The notes beneath the pieces are model-generated. The model saw only the letters and a list, made by a program, of their open reading frames with translations, made no database searches and was not told the DNA's origin. From assembly GCA_021294835.1 (NCBI GenBank), contig JAJTDF010000028.1:1-36349 (forward strand): 36,349 bases of DNA. The letters run 5' to 3'. Shown here piece after piece: positions 15,756 to 27,521 of the stretch. The stretch is from Planctomycetaceae bacterium (GTDB lineage Bacteria; Planctomycetota; Phycisphaerae; Phycisphaerales; UBA1924). Each line of letters begins with the position of its first letter. Within the stretch, counting starts at the first letter, position 1. The translations under genes and the position numbers were made by a program.

Positions 15756-15768
15756 TTGATTCAGTCAA
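15756..15768. promoter_or_regulatory. Possible promoter/operator of the Fur-family gene
   Basis: A short dyad, TTGA and TCAA separated by five bases, sits in the only AT-rich patch between the divergent genes. TTGATT (15756-15761) could serve as a -35, with TACCAT (15778-15783) as a weak -10 sixteen bases later. Transcription would then start at about the TTG start codon (15790), giving a leaderless or near-leaderless message. This is suggestive only; no canonical PerR or Fur box is visible. Confidence 0.3.
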
Positions 15769-15789
15769 CATCGCGGATACCATCGTTCC

Positions 15790-18505
<2,716 letters not shown>

Positions 18506-18605
18506 GGGCGCGATTGACGCCACCCGCCGGCCTCCTGCCTCCCGCCCCCCCACTGCTGCCTGTGACGTTCAGGGCGGAGTGATGTGCCGGAACGCAGAAT
18601 CGCAT

Positions 18606-18643
18606 GAGCCCCTGGGCCGGATGGTCCGGGGGCTCTTTGTTTT
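18606..18643 (+). terminator. Intrinsic terminator of katG
   Basis: A 13-bp stem (18606-18618 with 18623-18635, two G-T wobbles), loop GGAT, then TTTGTTTT. It lies 100 nt after the katG stop and just before the convergent stop of the oxidoreductase gene at 18649. Confidence 0.85.
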
Positions 18644-18648
18644 GGCGA

Positions 18649-19827
18649 TCACTGGGGCACCGGCACGCCCGGCTGAGGGGTCTGACTCAGGGCGGCGTCG
18701 AGGATCTCGGCGACGATGACGTTGTATTGGAGGCTTGAGAGTGGATCGACCGGGCATTCGCCTCGGACGACCTGGCGGAGGTAGGTCCACTCGTCCTGCA
18801 GGTGGGACGGCTTGGGCGGCGGCTTGACGGCGCGGCTCGGGCCGTCGGGCGTGCGGAGGGAGAGATCATCCCACTTGGCGGCGTGGATGGAGCCCTGCTC
18901 GGTGTGCAGGTCCATCTCTTTGTTGTCGTGCGTCCAGGCCCACGAGGCCTGGATGACGGCAGTGGCGGTGGGGTAGGTGAGCACGATGGTGGCGTCGTCA
19001 TCCACGCGGGGGTAGACGCCGGGCTTGAGCGTGGAGCGTGACGCGACGATGCTGGTCGGACGCTGGCCGTTCATGAGCCAGGTGGACAGGACGGCTCCAT
19101 AGCAGCCGAAGTCCACGATGGCTCCACCGCCGTTGGCTGCCGGGTCGGTGAGCCAAGCGAGGAACTCGGGGGCGCAGCCGATCTCCTTCGGGCCCTTGTG
19201 GCCGTGACGGAAGACCATGCGGCGAATGGGCGCGGCGTCGGGGGAAGAGGTGATTCGGTGCGCTTCGCGAACGGAGGCGTACCAACTGGTCTCAAAGTTG
19301 GTGAGCACGAGGATGCCGTGCTGGTCGGCGAGATGCTGCATTCGGGCGGCGTGGGCGGCGCTGAAGGTGAGGGGCTTCTCGATCAGCAGGTGGATCTTGC
19401 GCGGGGCGCAGGCCTCGACGGCGGCGAGGTGGTCGGCGATGGGGGACATGACGCTGACGGCCTCGGGCTTGACGGCGTCGAGCATGCCCTCGAGGGAGGA
19501 GTGATGGAGCGCCGGATCGAGCTTGTACTTGGCGGCCAGGCGGTCGAAGAGCGCCCGATTGGGCTCGTAGATGCCGACGATGGAGAGGTCGGACCGCTGG
19601 GAGGCCTGCCACAGCAGCCCTTCGACGTGGCCGTGCACGAGGCCGATGATGGCGATGCGCAGGGGGCCTGTGGCGGTGGAGTGGGCGATGGGTGCGGGGG
19701 TGGGTTGGGCGGTGCCTGCGGACTGCGGCGTGGCACAGGAGGCCAGCGCAAAGGCGAAGAGCGCGAAGGCACACAAGGGGCGGATGATGAAGGCGGATGG
19801 CGTGGGCAGCGGCGGGATGACAGGCAT
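18649..19827 (-). CDS. Gfo/Idh/MocA oxidoreductase, predicted lipoprotein
   Basis: A 392-residue protein. The N-terminus is hydrophobic and ends in lipobox LASC (Cys31), followed by a Pro/Ala/Thr-rich linker to about residue 53. The Rossmann domain starts at PLRIAIIGLVHGHVEG (about 55-70), with the EKP signature at Glu150-Lys151-Pro152 (LLIEKPLTFS). The C-terminal domain (about 185-385) includes GGGAIVDFGCYGAVLSTWLM, where the family's substrate-binding residues lie. ATG 19827 is chosen because it gives a good lipoprotein signal; a longer frame to 19977 has none. Exported members of this family are common in planctomycetes but usually carry Tat signals; here no twin arginine is seen. It would need a tightly bound NAD(P) to act outside the cytoplasm. 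Substrate unknown. Confidence 0.88.
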   Translation of the reverse strand: MPVIPPLPTPSAFIIRPLCAFALFAFALASCATPQSAGTAQPTPAPIAHSTATGPLRIAIIGLVHGHVEGLLWQASQRSDLSIVGIYEPNRALFDRLAAKYKLDPALHHSSLEGMLDAVKPEAVSVMSPIADHLAAVEACAPRKIHLLIEKPLTFSAAHAARMQHLADQHGILVLTNFETSWYASVREAHRITSSPDAAPIRRMVFRHGHKGPKEIGCAPEFLAWLTDPAANGGGAIVDFGCYGAVLSTWLMNGQRPTSIVASRSTLKPGVYPRVDDDATIVLTYPTATAVIQASWAWTHDNKEMDLHTEQGSIHAAKWDDLSLRTPDGPSRAVKPPPKPSHLQDEWTYLRQVVRGECPVDPLSSLQYNVIVAEILDAALSQTPQPGVPVPQ

Positions 19828-20392
19828 GGGGACAGCGTACACACGGAAAGGCCGGCGCTTGCATGCGGGGTTGCCGAGTTGGGGCGGGGCGAGCAACTGG
19901 GTGCGCAGGGTCGGTCCACGGAAAGGCGCTCCATGCCCAGCGTGACGCTCGCTTACCTTCGACCTGCCCCGCAGCATGGTACTTGCGACGACGAAAGGGG
20001 TTGGCGGAGATCAGTCGGAGCGATGACGCGCAGCAGTCGGCCGCGGGGCAGGGGAAACGGCATAAGGGGCTGGCCGCACGGCGGGAGGGCGGCTGACGCG
20101 TAGGTCGGAGGAGGTCGCTCGGGAGGAGGTGTCGGCTCCGGATCCGGGCGGTCGGCGATAGGACTTTGGGCGACGTTGCCGGACGGGCAGCACGAGACGG
20201 CTTGGGGCAAGCCGTGGTGATGCAGGAACGGCCAATAGCCGAGATAGTTCCCCCCAACGACGGGGTTATCAGACGCGTTGCACTCAAGTTGCGACGCCAA
20301 TCGCCGATACGCCACAAGCGTCATCAAAGACGCTGTTGCCGGTCGTCAAAGGCGGCGGAGCACCTCCGGCAGCGGAGGACGGGAGTCTTGCT
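19828..20392. other. 565-bp gap upstream of the kinase-secretion locus
   Basis: No coding region could be supported on either strand; open frames here have low-complexity or shifting composition and no ribosome binding sites. Near its 3' end are two short hairpins, CGGCTT/AAGCCG at 20198-20214 and AGCGTC/GACGCT at 20317-20334. The C-run/G-run pair around 20250-20265 may form a third. The region between 20160 and 20340 is less GC-rich than its surroundings. It may hold the promoter and a structured leader of the kinase gene, but no known riboswitch was recognised. Confidence 0.4.
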
Positions 20393-22234
20393 GTGCGCAT
20401 GCTCAGAGGTGAAACAGTGGCGGCGACGCTCGGGCTGATGCTCGGTGCGGTGCTGCTTGTGGTACTGGCGGCATCCTCATTCTGGACGCTGTACACGGCC
20501 AGCAGTTCGATCACGGCGGCACGCCGGGATCACATCACCAGCACGAGCGTGCTGCTGACGCAGGCAGTCGAATCTCAGCTGGCGGCCGGGGAGCTCACCG
20601 CCCTTCGGAGGCTGATCACCGAGACCGCCCGCACCAACGGCCTAGACGAATGTCGCGTTGTGCTGCCGGGAGGGGGCATTCTGGCAGACGCGGATCCATC
20701 CCGAGTCACGGTGATGCGGCTGGCAGCACAATGGCCCGAGGGCCAACTGGACGAACTGGAGACGACGATCAATGAGCACGGGGCGCGACTGGTCAGCGAA
20801 TTGAGCATTCCGGGGAGGGGCACAGCGCGTCTGATCATCGGGGACGGCCGGCGACACGCGCCGTGGGGCACCTGGCAGGTGCGGGCGGGCCTGGGCGGGA
20901 TCGCGGTCATCGGACTCAGCGGACTGCTGATCACCTATCGGTGGATGCGGACGCGGCTTCGTGCGCTGACCGCCGTGGGTGAGGCGCTGACGGCGGCGAG
21001 CACCGGCGAGCGGTGCGTTGATGTGCTTCGGGTCGATGACTCGTTCGGCGCCGCCGCTACGGCGTGGAACGCCATGCTGGATGAGTGCCACGACTTGCGT
21101 CGGCAGGCGGACCTGGTGACCGCGCCGGGGAACTCCGGCGGGGCGGGGAGCGGCATCGATCGGGAGATCCGCAATGCATGCGACGCGTTGTGGATGGGCG
21201 TGGTCATGATCGACTCCTCCATGCACGTCACGTATGTGAACGGGGCGGCAGCCGTGCTCCTGAGCAAATCACGCGAAGAGCTGGAAGGCACCTCGCTGTC
21301 GCTGGCCGTGCAGCTCGGCGACGGCGCCGAGGTTATCAAGGGCGTCGCCGCCGGCACGCTTCGCCGCCGGGAGTCCTTTGAGGTGAGGCTCGGCGACGGT
21401 GCGGTACTTCGCTTCGCCTGCCGAGCGGTGCGGAGCAACGGCTCCTCGGCAGCTATCATCATCGTCACCGATGTCACGCAGCAGAAGGCCGCCGACGAGG
21501 CTCGCAATTCACTCGTCTCACAGGCGACGCACGAACTTCGAACGCCCCTGACCAACATACGCCTTTACATCGATGCATTGATCGATCAGCAGGATGACGA
21601 CCCTGCCGCCCGGCTCAAGTGCATCAATGTGATCTCAGAGGAGTCTCGGCGGCTGGAACGTATCGTCGGCGACATGCTCAGCGTCGCGGAGATCGAAGCC
21701 GGCACAATGTCCGTCAACCGCGGGGACGTCAGGCTCGAGCCGCTGTTCCAGGAGCTGAGGGCCGATTACGAGGCACAGGCTCAGGACAAGGAGATCTCTC
21801 TGACGTTCGACCTTCCGCCGAAGTGGCCAACGCTGTTCGCGGACCGCGACAAGCTGACGCTGGCACTGCACAACCTGCTGGGCAACGCCCTGAAGTACAC
21901 GCCGGTCGGCGGACGCGTCGGTGTCATGGTCGAAACTCAGGCCGATCCTGCGAAGGGCGATGTGCTGCTTGTGCATGTTTCGGACAATGGCATCGGCATC
22001 CGCCCCGAGGAGCACGAACTGATCTTTGAGCAGTTCTACCGAGCGAAGGACAACCGGATCAGTTCGATCACCGGCTCAGGCCTGGGCCTTGCGCTAGCGC
22101 GGCAGATCGCCCGTCAGCATGGCGGAGACATCACGGTATCGAGCGAACTGGATAAGGGCAGCACCTTCACACTTGTGTTGCCACTGAGCGCCGCGCCATC
22201 GGCGGCGGGAACGACGCTGAGCCGAGCCGCCTGA
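20393..22234 (+). CDS. Membrane sensor histidine kinase with PAS domain
   Basis: A 613-residue sensor kinase. Transmembrane helices lie at about 8-31 and 163-185, bounding a ~130-residue extracytoplasmic sensor region. A short linker resembling HAMP (about 185-235), a PAS-like domain (about 258-375; GVVMIDSSMHVTYVNGAA), then the kinase core follow. The phospho-acceptor His is near residue 380 (ATHELRTPLTNIR), the N box is LHNLLGNALKYTP near 492, G1 is DNGIGI near 530, the F box is FEQFYRA, and G2 is GSGLGLAL near 560. All catalytic motifs are intact. GTG 20393 has GGAG seven bases upstream and is preferred; ATG 20399 and TTG 20336 are alternatives. The STAS gene follows 11 nt after the stop, so they are coupled. 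The nearest receiver protein is at 35408-35794; whether it is the partner is unknown. Confidence 0.92.
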   Translation: MRMLRGETVAATLGLMLGAVLLVVLAASSFWTLYTASSSITAARRDHITSTSVLLTQAVESQLAAGELTALRRLITETARTNGLDECRVVLPGGGILADADPSRVTVMRLAAQWPEGQLDELETTINEHGARLVSELSIPGRGTARLIIGDGRRHAPWGTWQVRAGLGGIAVIGLSGLLITYRWMRTRLRALTAVGEALTAASTGERCVDVLRVDDSFGAAATAWNAMLDECHDLRRQADLVTAPGNSGGAGSGIDREIRNACDALWMGVVMIDSSMHVTYVNGAAAVLLSKSREELEGTSLSLAVQLGDGAEVIKGVAAGTLRRRESFEVRLGDGAVLRFACRAVRSNGSSAAIIIVTDVTQQKAADEARNSLVSQATHELRTPLTNIRLYIDALIDQQDDDPAARLKCINVISEESRRLERIVGDMLSVAEIEAGTMSVNRGDVRLEPLFQELRADYEAQAQDKEISLTFDLPPKWPTLFADRDKLTLALHNLLGNALKYTPVGGRVGVMVETQADPAKGDVLLVHVSDNGIGIRPEEHELIFEQFYRAKDNRISSITGSGLGLALARQIARQHGGDITVSSELDKGSTFTLVLPLSAAPSAAGTTLSRAA

Positions 22235-22245
22235 AGGAGATCGCC

Positions 22246-22584
22246 ATGGACATCATCGAACAACGGCATGGCGCGGTCACCATCCTGAAGCCCATGGGGC
22301 CGCTGGTACAGGGGGATGCAGATCAGTTCGGGCGGGCCGTCAAGGATGTGATGCAGCGGAGCCTCGGGCGCTTCGTGATCGATGCCACCGCTGTGCCCTT
22401 CGTCGACAGCCGGGGGCTTGAGGTGATTCTCGAGGCCACCGAGGTTTTAGCGTCGAGCGGGTCCACGATCCGCTTTTGCGGGGTGAACGAGACCGTTCGA
22501 GAGGTGCTGGACCTGACCGAGGTGGGGGCACAGTGCGACTATTTCGACAACACGAACACCGCGGTGCGGAGCTTTCTGTCGTGA
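22246..22584 (+). CDS. STAS-domain protein (anti-anti-sigma-like)
   Basis: A 112-residue single-domain STAS protein. It has the N-terminal strand GAVTILKPMGPLVQ, a central RFVIDATAVPFVDSRGLEVILE with Ser55 at the position phosphorylated in SpoIIAA-type antagonists, and C-terminal VNETVREVLDLTEV. ATG 22246 has AAGGAGA upstream. It is wedged between a histidine kinase and the first secretion gene on the same strand. No anti-sigma kinase (RsbW type) or phosphatase is in the window, so its partner could be encoded elsewhere, or it may bind the neighbouring kinase or assembly ATPase. It acts in the cytoplasm. The role as a switch protein is inferred from the family. Confidence 0.9.
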   Translation: MDIIEQRHGAVTILKPMGPLVQGDADQFGRAVKDVMQRSLGRFVIDATAVPFVDSRGLEVILEATEVLASSGSTIRFCGVNETVREVLDLTEVGAQCDYFDNTNTAVRSFLS

Positions 22585-22634
22585 GCCGATCGGCCGCTGA
22601 GACATCCATGCTGCAGCCAGCAACGGAGTGATAC

Positions 22635-24539
22635 TTGCCCGACAAGTCCGCCGACAAGCCGCAGACCGACGAGAACGGCCCCGCCGGGCCGACTCCGCGA
22701 GGCCGCACGCCAACCCAGGGTCCCGGCGGCAGTGGAGAGCGACTTCGGCTTGGCGACGCGCTGGTGGCCGATGGCCACCTCAGCCGGGAGCAAGTTGAGC
22801 GGGCATTGATCGAGCAGAGGCGAACCAGCAGGCTGCTGGGGGAGCTGCTGGTTGAGCAGGGCCTGATAAGCAACGCGAAGCTGGTCAAGGCGGTTGCAGA
22901 CGGCCTCGGCATCAAGGGGTGCATTCTGCGGCACGGCCTGATCGATCCGCCTCTGCTGAAGCTCGTCGGCGACGAGGAAGCGGAGCGGTTGAAAGTCCTT
23001 CCGATGTTCAAGGTGCGGGACACTCTGACGGTGGCCATGGCGGAACCGCAGAGTCTTCCGACGATTGACCGGCTGCGTCAGGTGACAGGCCTGCGGATCA
23101 ATCCGGTACTGGCGCTTGAAGCGAACATCTTCGAGTTTATCCGCAAGTACCGCGGGGGCGACGTGGATGTTGACGCCTTCCTGACCAGTCTGGCGGAGTC
23201 AGACGTCGAGGTTGTCGAGCGCGAGAGCATTGACGAGGGCCCAACCGCCGACCTTGATCAGATGGTGGCGGGAAGCCCCATCATCAACCTGGTGAATGTC
23301 GCGTTTCTGACGGCGGTGAAGGACAAGTCGAGCGACATCCATATCGAGCCGGACAAGAAGGGCACACGCATCCGTTACCGCATTGACGGCGTGCTTCGCG
23401 ACCTGATGAAGCCACCGACGGGCATGCATGCGGCGATTGTGAGCCGGGTCAAGGTGATCGGCAAGATGGACATCGCTGAGAAGCGACTGCCGCAGGAGGG
23501 GCGGGTGCGGATCATCGCGGAGGGTCGGGACATCGATCTCCGGGTAAGCGCCATGCCGACGCTTCTGGGCGAGAAGATCGTGGTCCGCATACTTGACAAA
23601 GCGAACCTGCGTGTCCGCATGGAGGATCTGGGCTTCCGCTCGGATGCGTTGACCACGTTTAAACGCATCCTTGAACAACCGCACGGACTGGCCCTTGTGA
23701 CGGGCCCAACCGGCTCCGGCAAGACCACGACGCTGTACTCCGCTCTGGACCTGCTTCGCGGTCCGGAAGTGAATCTCCTCACGGTTGAGGATCCTGTCGA
23801 GTATCAACTCGACATGGTGAACCAGATTCAGGTGAATGAGCAGATCGGCCTGACCTTCGCCCGAGCACTGCGTTCGATTCTCCGCCAGGACCCTGATGTG
23901 ATCATGGTGGGCGAGATTCGGGACGTGGAAACAGCGCGTGTGGCGGTGCAGGCGGCACTGACGGGGCACCTCGTCCTGGCCACCCTGCACACCAACGACG
24001 CACCCGGGGCGGTGGCGCGGCTGGTTGACATGGACATCGAACCCTACCTGCTCTCGGCGGCCTTCAACGGCGCAGTGGCCCAGCGGCTTGCCCGCACGCT
24101 GTGCAAGCACTGCGTGGCCAAGTACTATCCGCCGCGACAGGTGCTTGAGGACGCGAACCTCCTGGAGAAGGAGGGCATTCCGTTCAAGAAGGGCGGCGGC
24201 TGCCAGCATTGCCACGACAGCGGCTTCCAGGGGCGGCTTGGGGTGTATGAGGTGATGGAGGTCACCCCGGAGATACGCCGGATGATTCACCACGGCGCCC
24301 CGATGCACGATATTCGTGAGCAATTCAGACGAGGTGGCGGATTGACGCTTCGCGAAGAGGGCGTTCTACTGGCTCTGTCAGGGAAAACCTGCCTGGAGGA
24401 GATTCTGCGGGTGACCTCGATGGATGAATCGATGGACAATGCACTGGAGGCACCTCGTCGCACGGCGGGCTCGGCGGCCGAGACGACAGCCGTCGACAAG
24501 CCGAGCGTGGATCAGATCCCGGGCCGGGAGGCGGCATGA
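22635..24539 (+). CDS. GspE/PilB-family assembly ATPase with MshEN-type N-terminus
   Basis: A 634-residue hexameric ATPase powering pseudopilus or pilus assembly. TTG 22635 has CGGAG well spaced upstream. After a polar Pro/Gly-rich leader, residues 38-61 fit the 24-residue MshEN c-di-GMP-binding motif (RLGDALVADGHLSREQVERA...Q). A second, less perfect repeat starts near 67 (LLGELLVEQGLIS). The ATPase core has SSDIHIEP and RYRIDGVLRD (Asp box), Walker A GPTGSGKTTT near 356-364, Walker B-like DPDVIMVGEIRD, and the His box LATLHTNDAPGA. Zinc-binding cysteine pairs CKHC and CQHC lie near 492-526. The C-terminal ~60 residues are Ala/Thr-rich. It overlaps the next gene by ATGA. It is called GspE/PilB-like because the cluster mixes type II secretion and type IV pilus features. 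Confidence 0.93.
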   Translation: MPDKSADKPQTDENGPAGPTPRGRTPTQGPGGSGERLRLGDALVADGHLSREQVERALIEQRRTSRLLGELLVEQGLISNAKLVKAVADGLGIKGCILRHGLIDPPLLKLVGDEEAERLKVLPMFKVRDTLTVAMAEPQSLPTIDRLRQVTGLRINPVLALEANIFEFIRKYRGGDVDVDAFLTSLAESDVEVVERESIDEGPTADLDQMVAGSPIINLVNVAFLTAVKDKSSDIHIEPDKKGTRIRYRIDGVLRDLMKPPTGMHAAIVSRVKVIGKMDIAEKRLPQEGRVRIIAEGRDIDLRVSAMPTLLGEKIVVRILDKANLRVRMEDLGFRSDALTTFKRILEQPHGLALVTGPTGSGKTTTLYSALDLLRGPEVNLLTVEDPVEYQLDMVNQIQVNEQIGLTFARALRSILRQDPDVIMVGEIRDVETARVAVQAALTGHLVLATLHTNDAPGAVARLVDMDIEPYLLSAAFNGAVAQRLARTLCKHCVAKYYPPRQVLEDANLLEKEGIPFKKGGGCQHCHDSGFQGRLGVYEVMEVTPEIRRMIHHGAPMHDIREQFRRGGGLTLREEGVLLALSGKTCLEEILRVTSMDESMDNALEAPRRTAGSAAETTAVDKPSVDQIPGREAA

Positions 24540-25765
24540 GGTTCACGTGCAAAGCCTTTGACCGTGCAGGCCGGACAGTGAACGAGGTGGTCGAGGCGGC
24601 CAGCCGTGATGAAGCGTCGGAGGTGCTCCGTCGCCGCGGTCTGTTCGTATCCGACGTGCGGGAGTCTCGCGCCGGCTCAACGGCGGCAGTGACCAAGCGT
24701 GGACCGCTGTTCGGGGCTGGGAAGCGTCGCAAGTGCCTTGCGCACTTCGCGCGACAGATGACGGTCCTGGTGGGCACCGGCACAACGATTGTGGAAGCCA
24801 TCCGATCGATTGAGCAACAGGCGGAGGATGCCGAATGGAGGAAGACCCTCGGTGCGATCTGCAAGCGGGTGGAAGAGGGTGAACCCCTTTCGGTTGCAAT
24901 GGAATCGCATCCGGAGTACTTTGACTCCGTGAGCCGCAGTCTTGTGGCGGCGGGCGAGAGCGGCGGACGGCTTGATGCCATGCTCGCCCGTTTGAGCGCT
25001 CTGACAAGGCAGGAGATCAAGATCCGCAGCCAATTGTCTGCTGCGATGATCTATCCGACGCTGCTCTCGTGCATGGGCGTTGCGGTGCTTGGCCTGATGA
25101 TCGGCTTCGTACTGCCCCGGTTCGAGGGCCTGTTCAAGACCCTGGATGCCCCGCTGCCACCGACAACGCGTCTGCTGATGGATCTCTCGCACCTGCTGGC
25201 ATCACACTGGCCGTTGATGGCGGGCGGGGCCGCCATGATGATTGTGACCGGGTATGTGTCAGTGACAAGCCAGGCAGGTCGATCGATGATTGACCGGCTT
25301 CTGGTGCGGCTGCCGCAGATCGGCAATGTGACGCGGGCGTTCGCAACGGCACGGGTGATCCGGGTGCTTGGCGTGCTCATCGAAGGCAAGGTGCCGATGC
25401 TCGAGGCACTCCGTCTGACCAAGGCGGCTGCGGGGAACGCGCTGTACGCGGCGCTTCTGGAAACTTCGGAGGATGTGGTCACGCGGGGAGAGGCGTTGAG
25501 CACAGCATGGGGCGGGAGCGATCTGATCCGAGGCGGCGTGGTCGATGCGCTTCGCAGCGGAGAGCGCACGGGCCAGGTGGCTCCGGCACTTCTGAACATG
25601 GCGGAGTTCCTTGACGAGGACAATGAACTCATGGTCAAGACACTTACAGGCATCATCGAACCGATCATCCTGATCGCGATGGGCATAGGCGTAGGCCTGA
25701 TTGCCGTGAGCATGTTCCTCCCGCTGTTCGATCTGACGGCGATGCAGAGCGGAGGCGCCCCATGA
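24536..25765 (+). CDS. GspF/PilC inner-membrane platform protein
   Basis: A 409-residue polytopic protein that anchors the assembly ATPase in the inner membrane. The N-terminal soluble part begins MRFTCKAFDRAGRTVNEVVEA, the usual 'y.a.d..G....g..eA' opening of the family. Two repeats of the T2SSF domain follow: the first near 70-195 (FARQMTVLVGTGTTIVEAI ... GESGGRLDAML) and the second near 270-395 (ARVIRVLGVLIEGKVPMLEAL ... SGERTGQVAPAL). Hydrophobic segments lie at about 168-192, 220-243 and 375-400. Start ATG 24536 overlaps the gspE-like stop by four bases, and the stop overlaps the pilM-like start by four bases. Confidence 0.94.
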   Translation: MRFTCKAFDRAGRTVNEVVEAASRDEASEVLRRRGLFVSDVRESRAGSTAAVTKRGPLFGAGKRRKCLAHFARQMTVLVGTGTTIVEAIRSIEQQAEDAEWRKTLGAICKRVEEGEPLSVAMESHPEYFDSVSRSLVAAGESGGRLDAMLARLSALTRQEIKIRSQLSAAMIYPTLLSCMGVAVLGLMIGFVLPRFEGLFKTLDAPLPPTTRLLMDLSHLLASHWPLMAGGAAMMIVTGYVSVTSQAGRSMIDRLLVRLPQIGNVTRAFATARVIRVLGVLIEGKVPMLEALRLTKAAAGNALYAALLETSEDVVTRGEALSTAWGGSDLIRGGVVDALRSGERTGQVAPALLNMAEFLDEDNELMVKTLTGIIEPIILIAMGIGVGLIAVSMFLPLFDLTAMQSGGAP

Positions 25766-26883
25766 TTCCATCGATGTCTGACATCCTGAACCCAGGAGGT
25801 TCATGGAGCCCGATCGGCGTGGACTTCGGTCAACGAACGGTGAAAGCAGCACAGTGCCATCGCGTTCGCGGCGGCTGGCGGCTTGCTCGCGCCATCACCA
25901 TTCCGCGTGCCGAAGCGACAGCGCTGCCCACGCTGAAGGAATGCGAGCGTCTCGCGGGGGTGCTTACGCGTCGGGACTTTCGAGGCGATGACGTGGTCGT
26001 TGCAGGACCAGCAGGTGTGATCATGACGCTGATTCTGGACCTCCCCCCTCGGGCGTCCGGGGCTCCGCTGGCCACCATCGTGCGGATGGAACTGGCTCGC
26101 GCTCACAAGGTTGACGCGGCGAGCATTGAGGCTGCCTGGTGGGATCTGCCGGAGACAGCGCGCCCCGGCGGAGGCCGCGCCAGCGACGGCGTGGCGGCTC
26201 TTGCCGTTGGCATGACACACGAGCACGCAGCGACGCTTGTGGACCATATGTGGGGCGCCGGGCTTCGGGTGCGGGCGATCGAGCCGCTTCCATGCGCACT
26301 GGCGCGCGGCCTGGTGCCGCTCTGTACGGCCTCGGGGAACGGCCTGAACGCGGTTGTGGACATCGGCTGGTCATCGGCGACCGTGTCCCTGCTGCGCGGC
26401 CCAGCGCTGGTGTACACAAGAGTCATCGCAGACGCCGGCGTGAAGTGCGTGTACGGCAAAGCCCTGTCGAGAGCTGGCATGGAGGAGTCGCCATTGGAGG
26501 ATGTGCTCGCCGACCCGGGCCATAACGGCGTTTCCGGCCGGCGGGCAGCAGACCGGGAGGTCCTCTCGCAGGTCGAGGCACACGCAGCGCTGCTCTCGCG
26601 GGAGTTGAAGACATCGCTCGCCTACGCGGCCCACCGGTACCCGGGAACCGGGCGACGCACCGTATTGCTGGTCGGCGGCGGCGCGGAGATTCCCGGTCTT
26701 GCGCAGCAGATCGAAGCAGCGCTTGAGGCATCGGCGTCTCCGGTGGCTCCGGTGGCTCCGGCCATGCTGACGCTTGAGTGCACCCCGTCACTGGTGACTC
26801 GGGGTGCGAGCGGCTTGTGCGGCGCCATCTCGCTGACCACCCACCCATGCCGCAGCCGCCGAGCGTCGAGGAGGGCGGCATGA
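25762..26883 (+). CDS. pilM: PilM-like actin-fold protein
   Basis: A 373-residue cytoplasmic actin/FtsA-fold protein. It has the phosphate-1-like motif SPIGVDFGQRTVKAAQ (about 16-31), phosphate-2-like LNAVVDIGWSSATVSLLRG, and an adenosine-type TVLLVGGGAEIPGLAQQIE near 300. These are the ATP-site landmarks of PilM, which links the assembly ATPase to PilN in type IV pilus systems and corresponds to the cytoplasmic part of GspL in type II secretion. ATG 25762 overlaps the upstream stop (ATGA), and its own stop overlaps the pilN-like start. A small unit is repeated near residues 331-336 (SPVAPVAPA). Confidence 0.88.
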   Translation: MIPSMSDILNPGGSWSPIGVDFGQRTVKAAQCHRVRGGWRLARAITIPRAEATALPTLKECERLAGVLTRRDFRGDDVVVAGPAGVIMTLILDLPPRASGAPLATIVRMELARAHKVDAASIEAAWWDLPETARPGGGRASDGVAALAVGMTHEHAATLVDHMWGAGLRVRAIEPLPCALARGLVPLCTASGNGLNAVVDIGWSSATVSLLRGPALVYTRVIADAGVKCVYGKALSRAGMEESPLEDVLADPGHNGVSGRRAADREVLSQVEAHAALLSRELKTSLAYAAHRYPGTGRRTVLLVGGGAEIPGLAQQIEAALEASASPVAPVAPAMLTLECTPSLVTRGASGLCGAISLTTHPCRSRRASRRAA

Positions 26884-27521
26884 ACGCGGTCAATCTCATT
26901 CCTGCCGCGAGGCTCGCAGCGACAGCTCGCGAGCAGCGAGCCTTTGCGTGGGCTTTCGTCGGCGTGATCTACCTTGCCGGCCTGACGGTTCTGTGCCTGG
27001 CTGTGACGGCCGGCTCGGGCGAGATGCGACACACCACCGATGCGGTACGGCGAGCTGAACTGCGACTTGAGAAGCTGGATCAGGAGGTGACGCGGGCGAA
27101 GGGCACCGTCAAGGCGACGCAGGCCCGGCTGGACAGCGCACGATCGGTGGGCCGACACCCGGACTGGAGTCGGGTGCTTGCGGCGTTTGCTTCACTGAAA
27201 GGTGAACGAGTGGTTCTGACGTCGTGCGAGATGTCGAGTATCGGAGTGGCTCCCGATACCGATCCCAAGGCGGAAAACAGCAGAGTACCAGGCGCAGCAA
27301 CCAAGGGACGCGGACCGGCGCCACGGAGCTTCTCCCTGAGGCTTGCGGGGATTGCCGATGAGGCCAGGGATGCCTCTGCCTTCGTGGCCGCTCTGGAAGC
27401 GACAGAGGTCTTTGACGAGGTCCTGCTGCAGGAAGCGAAGGCGGTCAGCTTCAATGATCGCGACGTCATCGCGTTTCGCGTGGGCGCTTCGCTGCGAGAG
27501 AGAGGGGACAACAAGAAATGA
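26880..27521 (+). CDS. pilN: PilN-like inner-membrane assembly protein
   Basis: A 213-residue bitopic protein. The N-terminal MNAVNLIPAARLAATAREQR is the characteristic PilN motif (NLIP) that docks into PilM. A transmembrane helix lies at about 22-44 (FAWAFVGVIYLAGLTVLCLAV). A coiled-coil segment follows (about 50-95), then a periplasmic ferredoxin-like region (about 135-205) with SFSLRLAGIADEARDASAFVAALE. ATG 26880 overlaps the pilM stop by four bases; the frame extends further upstream inside pilM without meaning. With PilO it forms the alignment subcomplex. Confidence 0.88.
   Translation: MNAVNLIPAARLAATAREQRAFAWAFVGVIYLAGLTVLCLAVTAGSGEMRHTTDAVRRAELRLEKLDQEVTRAKGTVKATQARLDSARSVGRHPDWSRVLAAFASLKGERVVLTSCEMSSIGVAPDTDPKAENSRVPGAATKGRGPAPRSFSLRLAGIADEARDASAFVAALEATEVFDEVLLQEAKAVSFNDRDVIAFRVGASLRERGDNKK

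Noticed and set aside
19953..20327. Minus-strand frame of 124 codons upstream of the kinase gene
   Set aside because: No ribosome binding site, mixed composition and no motif; it was considered as a possible gene fragment but nothing supports it.
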